Source: Parendozoicomonas callyspongiae
Lineage (GTDB): Bacteria > Pseudomonadota > Gammaproteobacteria > Pseudomonadales > Endozoicomonadaceae
Assembly: GCF_023502345.1 (NCBI RefSeq)
Contig: NZ_JAMFLX010000006.1
Coordinates: 124,001-188,000 of the forward strand
Length of the DNA stretch: 64,000 nt
Direction of reading: 5' to 3'
Shown: one piece after another, positions 7,981 through 17,504 of the stretch
Layout: the number at the start of each line of letters is the position of its first letter
Numbering within the stretch: the stretch's first letter is position 1
Program-made: the position numbers and the translations under genes
Notes under the pieces: model-generated
Databases searched by the model: none
What the model was told of the DNA's origin: nothing
The model's input: only the letters and a program-made list of their open reading frames with translations

Positions 7981-9644
7981 GCACTTTGCAGAATATCGGT
8001 CTTTCCGGTCTTGTCGCGGGAAGGAGCAGCCTCGATAACACCGCACAGAATGTGTCCAATGCCCTGACCGAGTGGTATAGCCGCCGCGAGAACATCCTGG
8101 TTCCAAGACAGACACATGGTTCGACCGAGCGGCTGATGGTTGCGGGTGTGGAAATTCCGGAAGTCCGGCGGGTGACCGATGACTTTGTCACAACGCGGGT
8201 CTGGTATACCAGCGGTAAGTATCAGCAGGCGCAGGTTCTTAACAGTTATCTGAACCAGCTGGATGCCATCCTGGGTGGTGATCATACAGGCTATTCAGAA
8301 CCCCTCGATCGCTTTAATCGTTCCTTGCAGCGGGCGGCAGTGAATCCTGAAGATCTTGCCGTACGACAGCAGGTTCTCGGTGATGCACGTTTGGCGGGTT
8401 TACAGTTGCAGACCATCCAGGAACGGTTGATGGCATTTCATGAGCAGATGGATGTTCAACTGAACGGTTTGGTCACTGAAGTGAATCAACTGGCGGAATT
8501 TACCGCTGAATTGAACGAGCGCATCCGAACCGTCACGGTGGCAGGCAGTGATGCCAGTGACCTTCTGGATAACCGTAACCGTGTTATTGACAGACTGGCA
8601 GAATTGGCAGGGGTAAAGGTACGTCAGCAGGATTTTCAGGTTGTTGATGTTGTTCTCGCCGGTGGGGAAGCTCTCGTTTCCGGTAATGAACATGCCAAAC
8701 TGGCACTTTCCAAAGGCAGTGGCGATCCTTTAAAACCTGAAATACGAATTAATAATGGTCAGATTCTGCTATCCATGGACAGGTGGAGCGGCATGATTGG
8801 AGGTATAGCCGAGTTTCGGGACAGTGTGCTGCTTCATGAGCAGAATTCACTGGGGCTGCAGGCTGCCATGTTAAGTGGTGGCTGTAACCGAATTCTTACT
8901 GCCGGGTATGGGCTTGATGGAAATCCGGGACAGGGTCTGTTTCTGGCAACCAACGACAGTAGTCTGTTAGGCCAGCGGGTACTTCCGGGCAGCAACACCG
9001 GTAGTGCTCAGCTTACCGTCACGATTGATGAAAACACACCGGAAAATTATGTTGCAAGCGATTACCTGGTGAAATTCACATCTGCAACCCAGTGTTCTGT
9101 CACCCGGCTGAAAGATAAACATACGCAGGTGTTGAACCTTTCCGGAACGGCGTCAATAGACGGACTGAACCTGAATATAACCTCAGGTACAGCTGCAGCT
9201 GGCGATACCTACCGGCTGGTGCCCTGGCGTTATCAGGCAGGGGATACCAAATCCATTCTGGAAGATCCCCGCAAGCTTGGTTTTGCCGGACTCAACCCGT
9301 CAGCAACAACGCCAGCTGATAGAAGTAATGGCCCGGGGGATAACAGCAACCTTCAAACACTGCTGAATTACATGGGTGGTAAAGGGCTGAACTACAGTCT
9401 TGCGGTTGAGGTTGACCGGCAGGTTTCCCGGGTTGCAACGGATGCCAGTGAAGCTGCCAGCCGGGAAAAAGCGGAGAAAACACTCAGAACCAGCGCCAGG
9501 GCTGAGCGGGATAATTTATCTGGTGTAAATCTGGATGAAGAGGGTGCCAACCTGATCAGGTTTCAACAGTATTACCAGGCTAATGTGCGGGTTATGGCAG
9601 CCGGAACCATGATGGTGGATGAACTGCTTAACCTGTTGACTTAG
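7977..9644 (+). CDS. flgK: Hook-filament junction protein FlgK (HAP1)
   Basis: 555 residues. The N-terminal rod-like helix (LSGLVAGRSSLDNTAQNVSN) and the C-terminal tail (NLDEEGANLIRFQQYYQANV, then RVMAAGTMMVDELLNLL) are conserved FlgK ends. The middle is a variable beta-rich region. FlgK forms the first junction layer between hook and filament and is escorted by FlgN. The start overlaps flgJ by 4 bp. Confidence 0.93.
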   Translation: MSTLQNIGLSGLVAGRSSLDNTAQNVSNALTEWYSRRENILVPRQTHGSTERLMVAGVEIPEVRRVTDDFVTTRVWYTSGKYQQAQVLNSYLNQLDAILGGDHTGYSEPLDRFNRSLQRAAVNPEDLAVRQQVLGDARLAGLQLQTIQERLMAFHEQMDVQLNGLVTEVNQLAEFTAELNERIRTVTVAGSDASDLLDNRNRVIDRLAELAGVKVRQQDFQVVDVVLAGGEALVSGNEHAKLALSKGSGDPLKPEIRINNGQILLSMDRWSGMIGGIAEFRDSVLLHEQNSLGLQAAMLSGGCNRILTAGYGLDGNPGQGLFLATNDSSLLGQRVLPGSNTGSAQLTVTIDENTPENYVASDYLVKFTSATQCSVTRLKDKHTQVLNLSGTASIDGLNLNITSGTAAAGDTYRLVPWRYQAGDTKSILEDPRKLGFAGLNPSATTPADRSNGPGDNSNLQTLLNYMGGKGLNYSLAVEVDRQVSRVATDASEAASREKAEKTLRTSARAERDNLSGVNLDEEGANLIRFQQYYQANVRVMAAGTMMVDELLNLLT

Positions 9645-9688
9645 ATCAATAGAGCCTAAGGTTTGAGAGTACCTGGAGATATGCCGTT

Positions 9689-10612
9689 ATGAGGATAAGC
9701 ACACTTCAGGAACAGACCAGTATGCTGTCCCACTTGCAGGCTGCGACCAGCAGATCCAATAGCGACTGGAACCGTGTTGCCAGCGGTAAGAAGCTTAACC
9801 AGCCATCGGATGATCCTCTTTCTGCGGTACAGATCCTGGAAGTCAATCGACGTATAACAGCAACTGATGTTTATTTGCAGAATATTGCTGCGTTGAATGA
9901 CCTGCTTGGTCATGAAGATATTCTGCTGAAAGAGGGAATCAACCTCGTTGGCCGTGCCCGCGATGTGATTCTTCAATCCAATAATGCGGCTATGGATGAT
10001 ATCGGCCTCCAGGCCCATGGCCGGGAGGTTGCTCATATCATTGACAGTTTGGTGACTGTGGTGAATACCCGTGACGCGGATGGCAACTATCTGTTTGGTG
10101 GCCATAAAATATATGACGCGCCTATCGTTATCGAATCTGATGGGCGGCTAAGAGTGAACAATGACAACGCCAGTCAACGTAAGGTTATGGTGACAGAGAC
10201 AGCCAGTGTCTCCGGGCCGGATAATGCCCACGAGCTTTGCTTTCATATCAACGACGGGGCAGGCGGCACATTCAATCTTCTCACTGTTCTGGTTGAGCTG
10301 AAAGGCCATCTGCTAACCCCCCCTTCAGATTTATCCAGCCGACTGACGGTTGCACTGGATAAAATGGATAAAGCGGCAGATTGTCTTAATAGTCATCAAA
10401 CAAATCTGGGGGCCCGGTTAAACATGCTGGGAGAGACAGCAGATAACCACCGTGAGTACAAAATATTCTGTCAGAAACTGGCAGGAGACCTGGGTGATCT
10501 TGATTATGCTGCCGCTGTCTCGCGTCTGAGCCAGTCAACGACGGCCATGGATGCAGCGCGAAAGAGCTTGACCTCTGTTGGAAGCCTGTCCCTGTTTCAA
10601 TATTTGAAATAG
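9689..10612 (+). CDS. flgL: Hook-filament junction protein FlgL (HAP3)
   Basis: 307 residues. The flagellin-like N-terminal coiled coil begins MRISTLQEQTSMLSHLQAAT and includes the FlgL motif SGKKLNQPSDDPLSAVQILE. NTRDADGNYLFGGHK at about residue 129 is also characteristic. The C-terminal helix (LDYAAAVSRLSQSTTAMDAA) is flagellin-like. FlgL forms the second junction layer under the filament. It is the last gene of the flg run. Confidence 0.94.
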   Translation: MRISTLQEQTSMLSHLQAATSRSNSDWNRVASGKKLNQPSDDPLSAVQILEVNRRITATDVYLQNIAALNDLLGHEDILLKEGINLVGRARDVILQSNNAAMDDIGLQAHGREVAHIIDSLVTVVNTRDADGNYLFGGHKIYDAPIVIESDGRLRVNNDNASQRKVMVTETASVSGPDNAHELCFHINDGAGGTFNLLTVLVELKGHLLTPPSDLSSRLTVALDKMDKAADCLNSHQTNLGARLNMLGETADNHREYKIFCQKLAGDLGDLDYAAAVSRLSQSTTAMDAARKSLTSVGSLSLFQYLK

Positions 10613-10652
10613 CTGCACTGTCTCTTCAAAGTAATCTTTTTTAAATTTCCCC

Positions 10653-10679
10653 TTAACTGATTGTCTTATTGGTCGAGAT
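10653..10679 (+). promoter_or_regulatory. Possible sigma-28 promoter of flagellin gene
   Basis: TTAA (10653-10656), an exact 15-base spacer, then GTCGAGAT (10672-10679). Compared with the enterobacterial sigma-28 consensus TAAA-N15-GCCGATAA this matches 3/4 and 5/8 positions. A start near 10687 would leave a leader of about 70 bases. Correct spacing and position before lafA favour it; the -10 match is poor, so this is tentative. Confidence 0.3.
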
Positions 10680-10755
10680 GAGAGCCGGAAACCTTCTGTA
10701 TGAGTCAAAACAGTACAGAAGAGTTATCGGCACTCTACCCAAGGGGAGCTCGAAA

Positions 10756-12255
10756 ATGGCCCTCAGTGTAAACACCAATGTTCCCTCCTTAACTGCCCAG
10801 CAAGGTCTGGAGCGGGCCACCGGTTCACTGGAAACCTCCATGAGGCGGCTGTCCACTGGTTACAGGATTAACAGTGCAAAAGATGATGCTGCCGGTTTGC
10901 AGATTACCAACCGGATGACATCGCAAATCAACGGTTTGACGGTGGCTGTTCGAAATGCCAATGACGGTATCTCGGTATCGCAGACTGCTGAAGGTGCGAT
11001 GAACGAGTCCACGGCCATTCTTCAGCGGATGAGGGATCTGGCAATTCAGTCTGCTAATGATAGTAATGACAGCGTTGACCGTGCAGCACTGCAAAAAGAG
11101 GTGATACAGCTGACTTCTGAACTTGACCGGATTAGTGACACAACAACATTCGGTGGGCAAAAGCTTCTTGATGGTACTTTTTCCAATAAGCAGTTTCAGG
11201 TTGGTGCCAATGCCAACGAGACAATAGCCATTAACATTACCAGTGTAAAAAGTGACAGGTTAGGTATAGATGAGAGAGCCCTCACCTTTACCGGCTTTAC
11301 TCTGTTAGGTGCGGACAGCCTTGCTGCACAAGCACTGACGTTTACTGTTGGCGGTGCCAATACAAATGTTAATGTCACCTCCACATCAACAGCAAAAACG
11401 ATCGCAAATGCAGTCTCTTCCAGTGTTGACAGGGTCAATGCAATAGCCGCCAATAAGGTTGATGTAAAATTTGAAACTGCAGCGGCAATTGCATCTGGTG
11501 CAAATATCAACCTGAAGGTTAACGGCACAACCTATAACCAGACCTTCTCAACCGATAAAGATACAACGCTGACTGCTCTGACTGCTAAATTAACGGCAGC
11601 CGGGTTAACTGCAGCCTATGACTCGACCAATGACACGATCACACTAAACAACACCACAGGTGATAACTTCGTGGTTCAGGTTTCTGGTGATGAGGCCACA
11701 AGTGACCCATTTGATAACAACGATGTTAAAGTTCGGGGCTATGCGGCTGATGGCACGACAACTGCCGGTATTGCTGTTAATGCTGTGGGCGCTGATGTCA
11801 CCATCAGGGGGTCGGTAACCTTTAAAGCGCTTGATGGTTCTGCCACATACAAGGTTGCCAGCTCACTGGGAACAGGTTCGGGTTCATTCGCTCCTACATC
11901 TGGCGGCATTAACGGAATCGTGGGCAGTGCTGCCACGGTCAGTTCCGTCAGTTCCGTCAATATCAGTGATTATACCGGTGCTCAGCGTGCGCTGGGGATC
12001 ATAGATGCTGCTATTGCCGATATTGATGACCAGCGCGGTAACCTGGGTGCTATTCAAAACCGTTTCCAGCACACCATCTTTAACCTCCAGAGTATTCGCG
12101 AGAACATGACTGCATCACGTGGTCGTGTTAAAGATACCGATTATGCTGCTGAGATGGCTGAAATGACCAAACAGCAGATTCTGAAACAGGCTTCTATCGC
12201 TAACCTGGCTCAGGCGAATGAACTGTCCCGTGATGTTCTGAACCTTCTTCGGTAA
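10756..12255 (+). CDS. lafA: Flagellin (lateral-type)
   Basis: 499 residues from ATG 10756, which follows AAGGGGAG by eight bases and gives the standard flagellin N-terminus [16 protein letters not shown]. The N-terminal D0/D1 region ([20 protein letters not shown]) and C-terminal D1/D0 region ([20 protein letters not shown], then [20 protein letters not shown]) are conserved. Between them, about residues 175-410 form a Thr/Ala/Asn-rich beta-type surface domain. This makes it much longer than the ~280-residue lateral flagellins of Vibrio. Monocistronic: a strong terminator follows. Confidence 0.93.
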   Translation: MALSVNTNVPSLTAQQGLERATGSLETSMRRLSTGYRINSAKDDAAGLQITNRMTSQINGLTVAVRNANDGISVSQTAEGAMNESTAILQRMRDLAIQSANDSNDSVDRAALQKEVIQLTSELDRISDTTTFGGQKLLDGTFSNKQFQVGANANETIAINITSVKSDRLGIDERALTFTGFTLLGADSLAAQALTFTVGGANTNVNVTSTSTAKTIANAVSSSVDRVNAIAANKVDVKFETAAAIASGANINLKVNGTTYNQTFSTDKDTTLTALTAKLTAAGLTAAYDSTNDTITLNNTTGDNFVVQVSGDEATSDPFDNNDVKVRGYAADGTTTAGIAVNAVGADVTIRGSVTFKALDGSATYKVASSLGTGSGSFAPTSGGINGIVGSAATVSSVSSVNISDYTGAQRALGIIDAAIADIDDQRGNLGAIQNRFQHTIFNLQSIRENMTASRGRVKDTDYAAEMAEMTKQQILKQASIANLAQANELSRDVLNLLR

Positions 12256-12276
12256 GTCTCCTGTCAATTGAATAGA

Positions 12277-12305
12277 GGGCAGTAGACTGGTACTGCCCAC
12301 TTTTT
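12277..12305 (+). terminator. Rho-independent terminator after flagellin gene
   Basis: An 8-bp perfect stem (GGGCAGTA / TACTGCCC) with a 6-base loop, followed by AC and five T. It separates lafA from fliD, so flagellin can be made in excess over the cap protein. Confidence 0.85.
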
Positions 12306-12360
12306 CCAAATATCTGCTAATTATTATTCTCCTGCTGATACTGACGAAAGGCATTAGCCT

Positions 12361-13737
12361 ATGGGTGGTTTGGCTATTCCCGGTATTGGTTCCGGTCTGG
12401 ATCTTGAAGCTATGGTGAAGGTGATAGCTGACAGCCAGCTGGCTCCAAAGGAGGCATCCATCAAACGTCTTGAGGAGCGAGCGGAATTGCAGCTTTCGAC
12501 TTTAGGCATGTTGTTTGAGGCTGCAGGCAAACTCCTGAAAATGATTCATGCCGTCCCGGTCGCCAGTATCAGTTACGAAATCACCTCCTCTGACCCCTCC
12601 AGAGTTGCAGTAACAAGAGATGGCAACCCGCCGGAAAGTTCATTCCAGATTCAGGTTGAACACCTGGCCATGAATCACCAGATTCGCTCGAACGGCTATC
12701 CTCCGGGCAGTGCGGTTCTGATGGCAGGGCAATCAGGAAATATTCGCCTCAAATTCGAGGATAACAGTCAGGGGCAGGATATTTCCGAGATTTCCTCACC
12801 TATAGCTATCCGCAGCGGGGAAACCCTCAGGAATATTGCCTCCAAGATTAATACTATAAGCCCTGATAAATACTATGCAGAAGTGGCTTCAGAAGTATCA
12901 AATGAGTATCTGATGCTGAGAACCCGGGCGGGAGGTAGTGATATTCAGGTGCACGTTATTGGAGATGGTGATCTGCAGACATTTGCTTACGGGTTTTCTG
13001 TGATCCAGCGCGGACAGGGAGCAGCTTATCTGGTGGATGGAACATCACGGACTCATCCGGGCAATAGGGTCGAAGGTGTTTTTCCTGGTCTTATTCTCGA
13101 TTTAAAACGGGCTGATCCATCAATAAATGTTGAAATTTCCACACGTGTAACGAGCAGTGGTGATTCTCAGCAAATGACGGCAGGCGTGGAGAAATTCGTT
13201 GAAAGCTGCAATGGATTCATGGGTGTACTGCTGATGGCAAAACGAGGCGATGTCAAACAAGGCTTGCCCGGAAACCCTCTGGTTCGGCAGCTCTCGAATA
13301 GCTTTGACCGCATTCTTGGTCAGATCAATATGTCTCTCTCTAACTTCAGGTCATTGGCTGATATTGGAATTGCACGACAGAGAGATGGAACGATTGGTTT
13401 TAACTCCCAGAAGTTTCAGCGGTCACTTCAGACAGATACTGAAGAAGTGGTGCAGTTGCTGACGGGTGATGATGGTGTTTTCAAGGATATTGTGCAGCTG
13501 ACACGAAAAATGGAGCAACCGAACGGTGGCCTGCAGGCACAGGGACGATCCTTTGAACGTGAAATTCAGCAATCTTCCAAGAGGCGAATAGCTCTTGATT
13601 TTGAACGCGAACAGATTACAGACCGGTTGTTGCGCAAGTATGTCGCCATGGATCAGAAGGTGGGGCAGCTTAAGCAGGTCGGAACCAGCATTGAGCTGCT
13701 ACAGTCAATGCTTGTGAACTCAGGGCGGTCCAGATGA
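12361..13737 (+). CDS. fliD: Flagellar filament cap protein FliD (LafB-type)
   Basis: 458 residues. N-terminal FliD motif AIPGIGSGLDLEAMVKVIAD (residues ~5-24) and a C-terminal coiled coil ending ...LQSMLVNSGRSR. FliD forms the cap under which flagellin subunits fold. The stop overlaps the fliS start by 4 bp (ATGA). Gene order lafA-fliD-fliS is the lateral lafABC order. Confidence 0.92.
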   Translation: MGGLAIPGIGSGLDLEAMVKVIADSQLAPKEASIKRLEERAELQLSTLGMLFEAAGKLLKMIHAVPVASISYEITSSDPSRVAVTRDGNPPESSFQIQVEHLAMNHQIRSNGYPPGSAVLMAGQSGNIRLKFEDNSQGQDISEISSPIAIRSGETLRNIASKINTISPDKYYAEVASEVSNEYLMLRTRAGGSDIQVHVIGDGDLQTFAYGFSVIQRGQGAAYLVDGTSRTHPGNRVEGVFPGLILDLKRADPSINVEISTRVTSSGDSQQMTAGVEKFVESCNGFMGVLLMAKRGDVKQGLPGNPLVRQLSNSFDRILGQINMSLSNFRSLADIGIARQRDGTIGFNSQKFQRSLQTDTEEVVQLLTGDDGVFKDIVQLTRKMEQPNGGLQAQGRSFEREIQQSSKRRIALDFEREQITDRLLRKYVAMDQKVGQLKQVGTSIELLQSMLVNSGRSR

Positions 13738-14150
13738 ACAGTCTAAATCAAGCCAGAAATCGTTACCGTCATCAACAATACCTTATGGCATCGGAATCGG
13801 ATCAGCAGGTTGAACGTCTGGTGTTATTGCTGAAAGGTCTTGATGAGATTCTTTGCTGTTGTGAAGGTGCTGTTGAGGCTGGTGACCTGGCTCGCAAAGG
13901 TGAACTTGTCGGGCAGGGTATGGATATCTTTATTACGCTGAAGCAGGGGCTTGTCTCAGAATCCAGTGAGGGTGCGAGTGTTCAGCCTGTTCTTGCGATG
14001 AGTTCCCGGTTAAATAAATTATACGATCACTGTCTGTTTCTATTGTCCCGTACTACGCTTGGAAACGATTTGGAAGCGCTGGCAGCTGTAAGAAGTGTGG
14101 TGCAACAGCTGATCGAAGCCTGGAGTGAGTCCATGGTGGCATCCAGTTAA
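13734..14150 (+). CDS. fliS: Flagellin export chaperone FliS (LafC-type)
   Basis: 138 residues, all-helical. RYRHQQYLMASESDQQVERL and VLLLKGLDEILCCCEGAV are the FliS start and first helix pair. FliS binds the C-terminal helices of flagellin before export. Its ATG overlaps the fliD stop. Slightly divergent, but length and location agree. Confidence 0.82.
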   Translation: MNSLNQARNRYRHQQYLMASESDQQVERLVLLLKGLDEILCCCEGAVEAGDLARKGELVGQGMDIFITLKQGLVSESSEGASVQPVLAMSSRLNKLYDHCLFLLSRTTLGNDLEALAAVRSVVQQLIEAWSESMVASS

Positions 14151-14185
14151 GTTCATACGCATTCAACAAACTGGCAGCAGAGGCT

Positions 14186-15394
14186 ATGACTGTATCTGTG
14201 ACAGGAAGTGATATGCTGGTTCATCTGGGGAGTGAGAGGCTTGCCTCCTGCAAAGATGGCTCAGGTGAACCTGAAAGCGTGCTGGCTCTTCAAGCTGACA
14301 GTACTGATGATATAGATTTCCCTGCATCCGATACTCTGGAATGCCTCTCTTTTCAGCAGGTTCTGGACAGCCAGCTGGAGCTGGATATATCTCTTGATGC
14401 TGAAGAGGCTGGAGACATTATCCCGCCTTTGGATCAGAGTGCAGCCGATGTATTTACAGATATCCTGATCGAACCTCCTGTTGCACCGAGTGCGTTGGAA
14501 AATCAGTACCCAGCTGCCAGTGAAGAAACAGTAAATGGGTCATTGGGTGAGCCTCAGGGTTTGCTTCAGGTATCAAAGAACCAGCCAGCAGGGCTGTATG
14601 ACGATTCATCAACTGGAACCATATTGTCCGGATTGAATCATGAATCCGAAGCAGGTTTTTCAGGCAAGGAAGGAGACCTTCATCAGTTAGGGGCAGGTGA
14701 ACCTTCCGGAATTCAGAAACAGATAACTGATGCTGTTCAATCAAGTGAAAATGCCGCTGGTAATTTTCATCCTTCCCTTGATAGGCAAAATCGCGAGGCT
14801 CTGTTGCAGCCCAGGGCACTTCAGTCGTCGTTAGAACGGACTACTGAATCATCGCTTACCGAGTTATTTTCAAATGAACCATCTATTCAGCCAGTAACTC
14901 ATTCTTCTCCTAAATTTGGCTCTCCCAGTTTGAGTGCAGTGGCTCCCCTGAAAGCAGCTGTTAGCGCTGATGTCTTGAACACTCAGGGAGCGGCTGCAGA
15001 ACAGGTGGATATTAACCAGAGTTCCCTGTGGCTGAGTAATGAACGACAGGCCCGCTTTTCAATGAAGACTGATCAGCTCGGTTTGGTTGAAGGGCTGCTT
15101 TCCCGGCAGAGCGATGGAATCAGCCTGTCTGTTCAGGGAGCCCTTGAGAGTCTGGACATTCTTAAAAGCAGCCAGGATGGACTAAGAGCTGCGGTGGTCA
15201 GCAGCTTTAGTGACTCACCTGCGGTGAATGTCTCGGTCAGTGGTCGGGGGACATCTTCTGAAACATCTTATTTTCAGGGTGAGAGCAGTCATACCCAGTC
15301 AGGGGCACATGGCACAGCCAAAGACGTTGAACCGTCAGCGATCCAGATCAAGCACTGGCATGCAGTCGAATCCCTAATTGATACATTTGCCTGA
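14186..15394 (+). CDS. fliK: FliK-like hook-length control protein (LafE position)
   Basis: 402 residues. The first ~290 are acidic, Ser/Gln/Glu-rich and apparently disordered, as in FliK N-termini. The segment at ~291-350 (RFSMKTDQLGLVEGLLSRQ, then ISLSVQGALESLDILKSSQDG) resembles the FliK C-terminal Flg_hook domain, in which LxPxxLGxVxV is followed by a helix of Leu/Ser repeats; the canonical Pro is replaced. Position between fliS and fliL matches lafE. FliK measures the hook and switches export to filament substrates. Confidence 0.6.
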   Translation: MTVSVTGSDMLVHLGSERLASCKDGSGEPESVLALQADSTDDIDFPASDTLECLSFQQVLDSQLELDISLDAEEAGDIIPPLDQSAADVFTDILIEPPVAPSALENQYPAASEETVNGSLGEPQGLLQVSKNQPAGLYDDSSTGTILSGLNHESEAGFSGKEGDLHQLGAGEPSGIQKQITDAVQSSENAAGNFHPSLDRQNREALLQPRALQSSLERTTESSLTELFSNEPSIQPVTHSSPKFGSPSLSAVAPLKAAVSADVLNTQGAAAEQVDINQSSLWLSNERQARFSMKTDQLGLVEGLLSRQSDGISLSVQGALESLDILKSSQDGLRAAVVSSFSDSPAVNVSVSGRGTSSETSYFQGESSHTQSGAHGTAKDVEPSAIQIKHWHAVESLIDTFA

Positions 15395-15405
15395 GGTTCT
15401 CTGAT

Positions 15406-15861
15406 ATGGCCAAGGCCCTGAACCGTCAAACGATGATAATAATTCTGGCCGTGGTTGTGGTGGCAGGTGTGGCTGCAGGGCTTTCCATATTTCTGGTCGA
15501 GGAGAATACCGCATCTTCGGATGGCGGGGTTCTGCGCTCAGATGTTCCTCTTTACCAGAAACTGGGGACGATGGTTGTCAACCTTCTGGATGATGATGAA
15601 GAAACCCACTTTATGCAGGTGGATGTGACGCTGATGACGCGTAATGTGAAATGTGCCAAGGCTTTGGAGTATTACGTTCCCGTTTTTCGAAATGCCATGC
15701 TGGATCTGTTTGCCCGACAGGGTTACAAGCGCATGCTGGTACCAGCTGAAAGGGAAGTACTCAGGAAAGAAGCCTTGGATGTGGCACTGAAGGTTGCCAC
15801 TATGAAAATGAAAAACCCACAGATTGAAGATGTCCTGTTTACCGGTTTTGTTGTTCAGTGA
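15406..15861 (+). CDS. fliL: FliL flagellar basal body-associated protein (LafF-type)
   Basis: 151 residues: one N-terminal transmembrane segment (IIILAVVVVAGVAAGLSIFL), then a periplasmic FliL domain with LYQKLGTMVVNLLDDDEETHF and MQVDVTLMTR. The C-terminal EDVLFTGFVVQ is the family end. FliL surrounds the stator units. It overlaps the GTG start of fliA by 4 bp. Confidence 0.9.
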   Translation: MAKALNRQTMIIILAVVVVAGVAAGLSIFLVEENTASSDGGVLRSDVPLYQKLGTMVVNLLDDDEETHFMQVDVTLMTRNVKCAKALEYYVPVFRNAMLDLFARQGYKRMLVPAEREVLRKEALDVALKVATMKMKNPQIEDVLFTGFVVQ

Positions 15862-16625
15862 GAATTATGCTGCAGCCGTCTTCCACATTTCACAATGATA
15901 TGCCTGAAGTTGGAACTAAGTATCCCGCCAGCCCGGTTGCAAAGCATGAAGACTGGAAACAGAGAGTTGATGAAAACCTGAGCCTGGTACGCAGGCTGGC
16001 GCGGCGAACAGCGGAAGGTATTCAGCGCCTCGATCTTATAGACGATCTTCTTCAGGCTGGTTTCTTCGGTCTGGTTGAAGCTTCCAGAAGGTATAACAGG
16101 GAGACAGGGAAACCGTTTCAGGCATTTGCGCAGCCCCGTATTCAGGGAGCCATGATTGATGAGATTAGAAAGCTTGACTGGAGACCTCGGCGGGTCAGCC
16201 GTTCAGCAGCCCGGATATCCCGCCATATGTCGCGGGTCGAGCAGCAGTTGGGGCGGCAGCCAACAGAGCTTGAGGTTGCACAAAGTCTGGGTCTGTCTCT
16301 GCAGGCTTATCAGCAGGAGCTTGAAGGAATTGCCTGTGGTCAGCTGGAAGCTTTTATTGAAGAACCCTCCGAAGAGTTTGTAGATGACAGCTTTTGCAGC
16401 GTGGAGCAGCGCTTCTACCGTGGTGAACTCAAAGAGCGGCTGGCATCTGCCGTTGACAGATTGCCGGCAGGTGAGCGACAGCTGCTTGGTTTTTATTACC
16501 AGCAGGGGCTGAACCAGTGTGAAATTGCAGAAGTGTTTCATGTCACTGAGGCCCGGGTTAGTCAGATACACAAGCAGGCCCTGCTTAGGCTGAAGGCCTA
16601 TCTGGGCGGACAGGGTTTGGTTTAG
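15858..16625 (+). CDS. fliA: Sigma-28 factor FliA (LafS-type)
   Basis: 255 residues from GTG 15858, overlapping the fliL stop (GTGA). Region 2 (LVRRLARRTAEGIQRLDLID, then DLLQAGFFGLVEASRRY), region 3 (RHMSRVEQQLGRQPTELEVA) and the region 4 helix-turn-helix (NQCEIAEVFHVTEARVSQIH) are clear. It should direct transcription of late lateral genes such as lafA and be held by the FlgM at 1053-1355. An alternative start is ATG 15867. Confidence 0.93.
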   Translation: MRIMLQPSSTFHNDMPEVGTKYPASPVAKHEDWKQRVDENLSLVRRLARRTAEGIQRLDLIDDLLQAGFFGLVEASRRYNRETGKPFQAFAQPRIQGAMIDEIRKLDWRPRRVSRSAARISRHMSRVEQQLGRQPTELEVAQSLGLSLQAYQQELEGIACGQLEAFIEEPSEEFVDDSFCSVEQRFYRGELKERLASAVDRLPAGERQLLGFYYQQGLNQCEIAEVFHVTEARVSQIHKQALLRLKAYLGGQGLV

Positions 16626-16645
16626 ACGGAGTCTGGTCGTCGTCA

Positions 16646-17503
16646 ATGTTAAGAATTGTTGGCTTCTTCGTACTGTTTGCCAGTGTGATTGGTGGATTTG
16701 TCGCAGCGAGTGGGAAGGTTCTGGCGTTATGGCAGCCTGCAGAGCTGGTAGTTATAGCCGGGGCGGCTCTTGGATCCTTTATGGTGGCGAATCCAAAGTC
16801 TGTTCAGCAGCAGGTTATGGTTCATATGAAATTTGCCTTCTTCAAAAAATATGACTTTGACAGGGCGTTCTATATGGATCTGCTAAGGCTGGTCTACCAG
16901 TTATTGGAGCTATCACGAAAGGAGGGTGGCAATGCTCTGGAGGAACATATTGAATCTCCCGAGAACAGCGGCATTTTTGAAGCCTATCCCAAAATTGCCG
17001 GACACCGTCGTTTGCTTCATTACGTGACGGATAATTTTCGGGTTACCAGCCTTGGCAATGTGTCATCTCACGACCTTGAAAACCTGATGGAACAGGAAGT
17101 TCATACCTTTGGAAATGACCTGAAACGCTCTTCCAAAGCGTTGCAGGATATTGCCGATGCCTGCCCGGGTTTTGGCATAATTGCTGCTGTTCTTGGCATA
17201 ATTATCACCATGCAGTCCATCGATGGACCGGTTGAGCTGATAGGGGTGAAGGTCGCGGCAGCTTTGACTGGAACCTTCTTCGGTATTCTTCTCTGTTATG
17301 GTGTTCTTGGGCCGCTTGCTACCGCTATTGATCATACCGCCAAGTGCGAAATCCAGGCCTTTGAGTTTGTCAAAGCCACCCTGGTAGCCAGCGTTAGCGG
17401 CAGACCACCGCTTATGGCGGTTGATGCAGGCAGACGGGTGCTTTTGGATGAAATCAGGCCGACGTTCTTCGAGATGGAAGAAAGCCTGAGGGGAGATCGA
17501 TAA
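16646..17503 (+). CDS. motA: Flagellar motor stator protein MotA (LafT-type)
   Basis: 285 residues with four predicted membrane segments (N-terminal LRIVGFFVLFASVIGGFVAA; central pair near ACPGFGIIAAVLGIIITMQS and ALTGTFFGILLCYG) and the cytoplasmic loop between them. The sequence is of the proton-type MotA/LafT family rather than Na+-type PomA. It forms the stator channel with MotB encoded 1 bp downstream. Confidence 0.92.
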   Translation: MLRIVGFFVLFASVIGGFVAASGKVLALWQPAELVVIAGAALGSFMVANPKSVQQQVMVHMKFAFFKKYDFDRAFYMDLLRLVYQLLELSRKEGGNALEEHIESPENSGIFEAYPKIAGHRRLLHYVTDNFRVTSLGNVSSHDLENLMEQEVHTFGNDLKRSSKALQDIADACPGFGIIAAVLGIIITMQSIDGPVELIGVKVAAALTGTFFGILLCYGVLGPLATAIDHTAKCEIQAFEFVKATLVASVSGRPPLMAVDAGRRVLLDEIRPTFFEMEESLRGDR

Positions 17504-17504
17504 G

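Noticed and set aside
10724-10731. TTATCGGC, the reverse complement of a sigma-28 -10 box, as a minus-strand promoter
   Set aside because: No TTTA occurs at the required 15-base distance, and the minus-strand product would run into flgL antisense.
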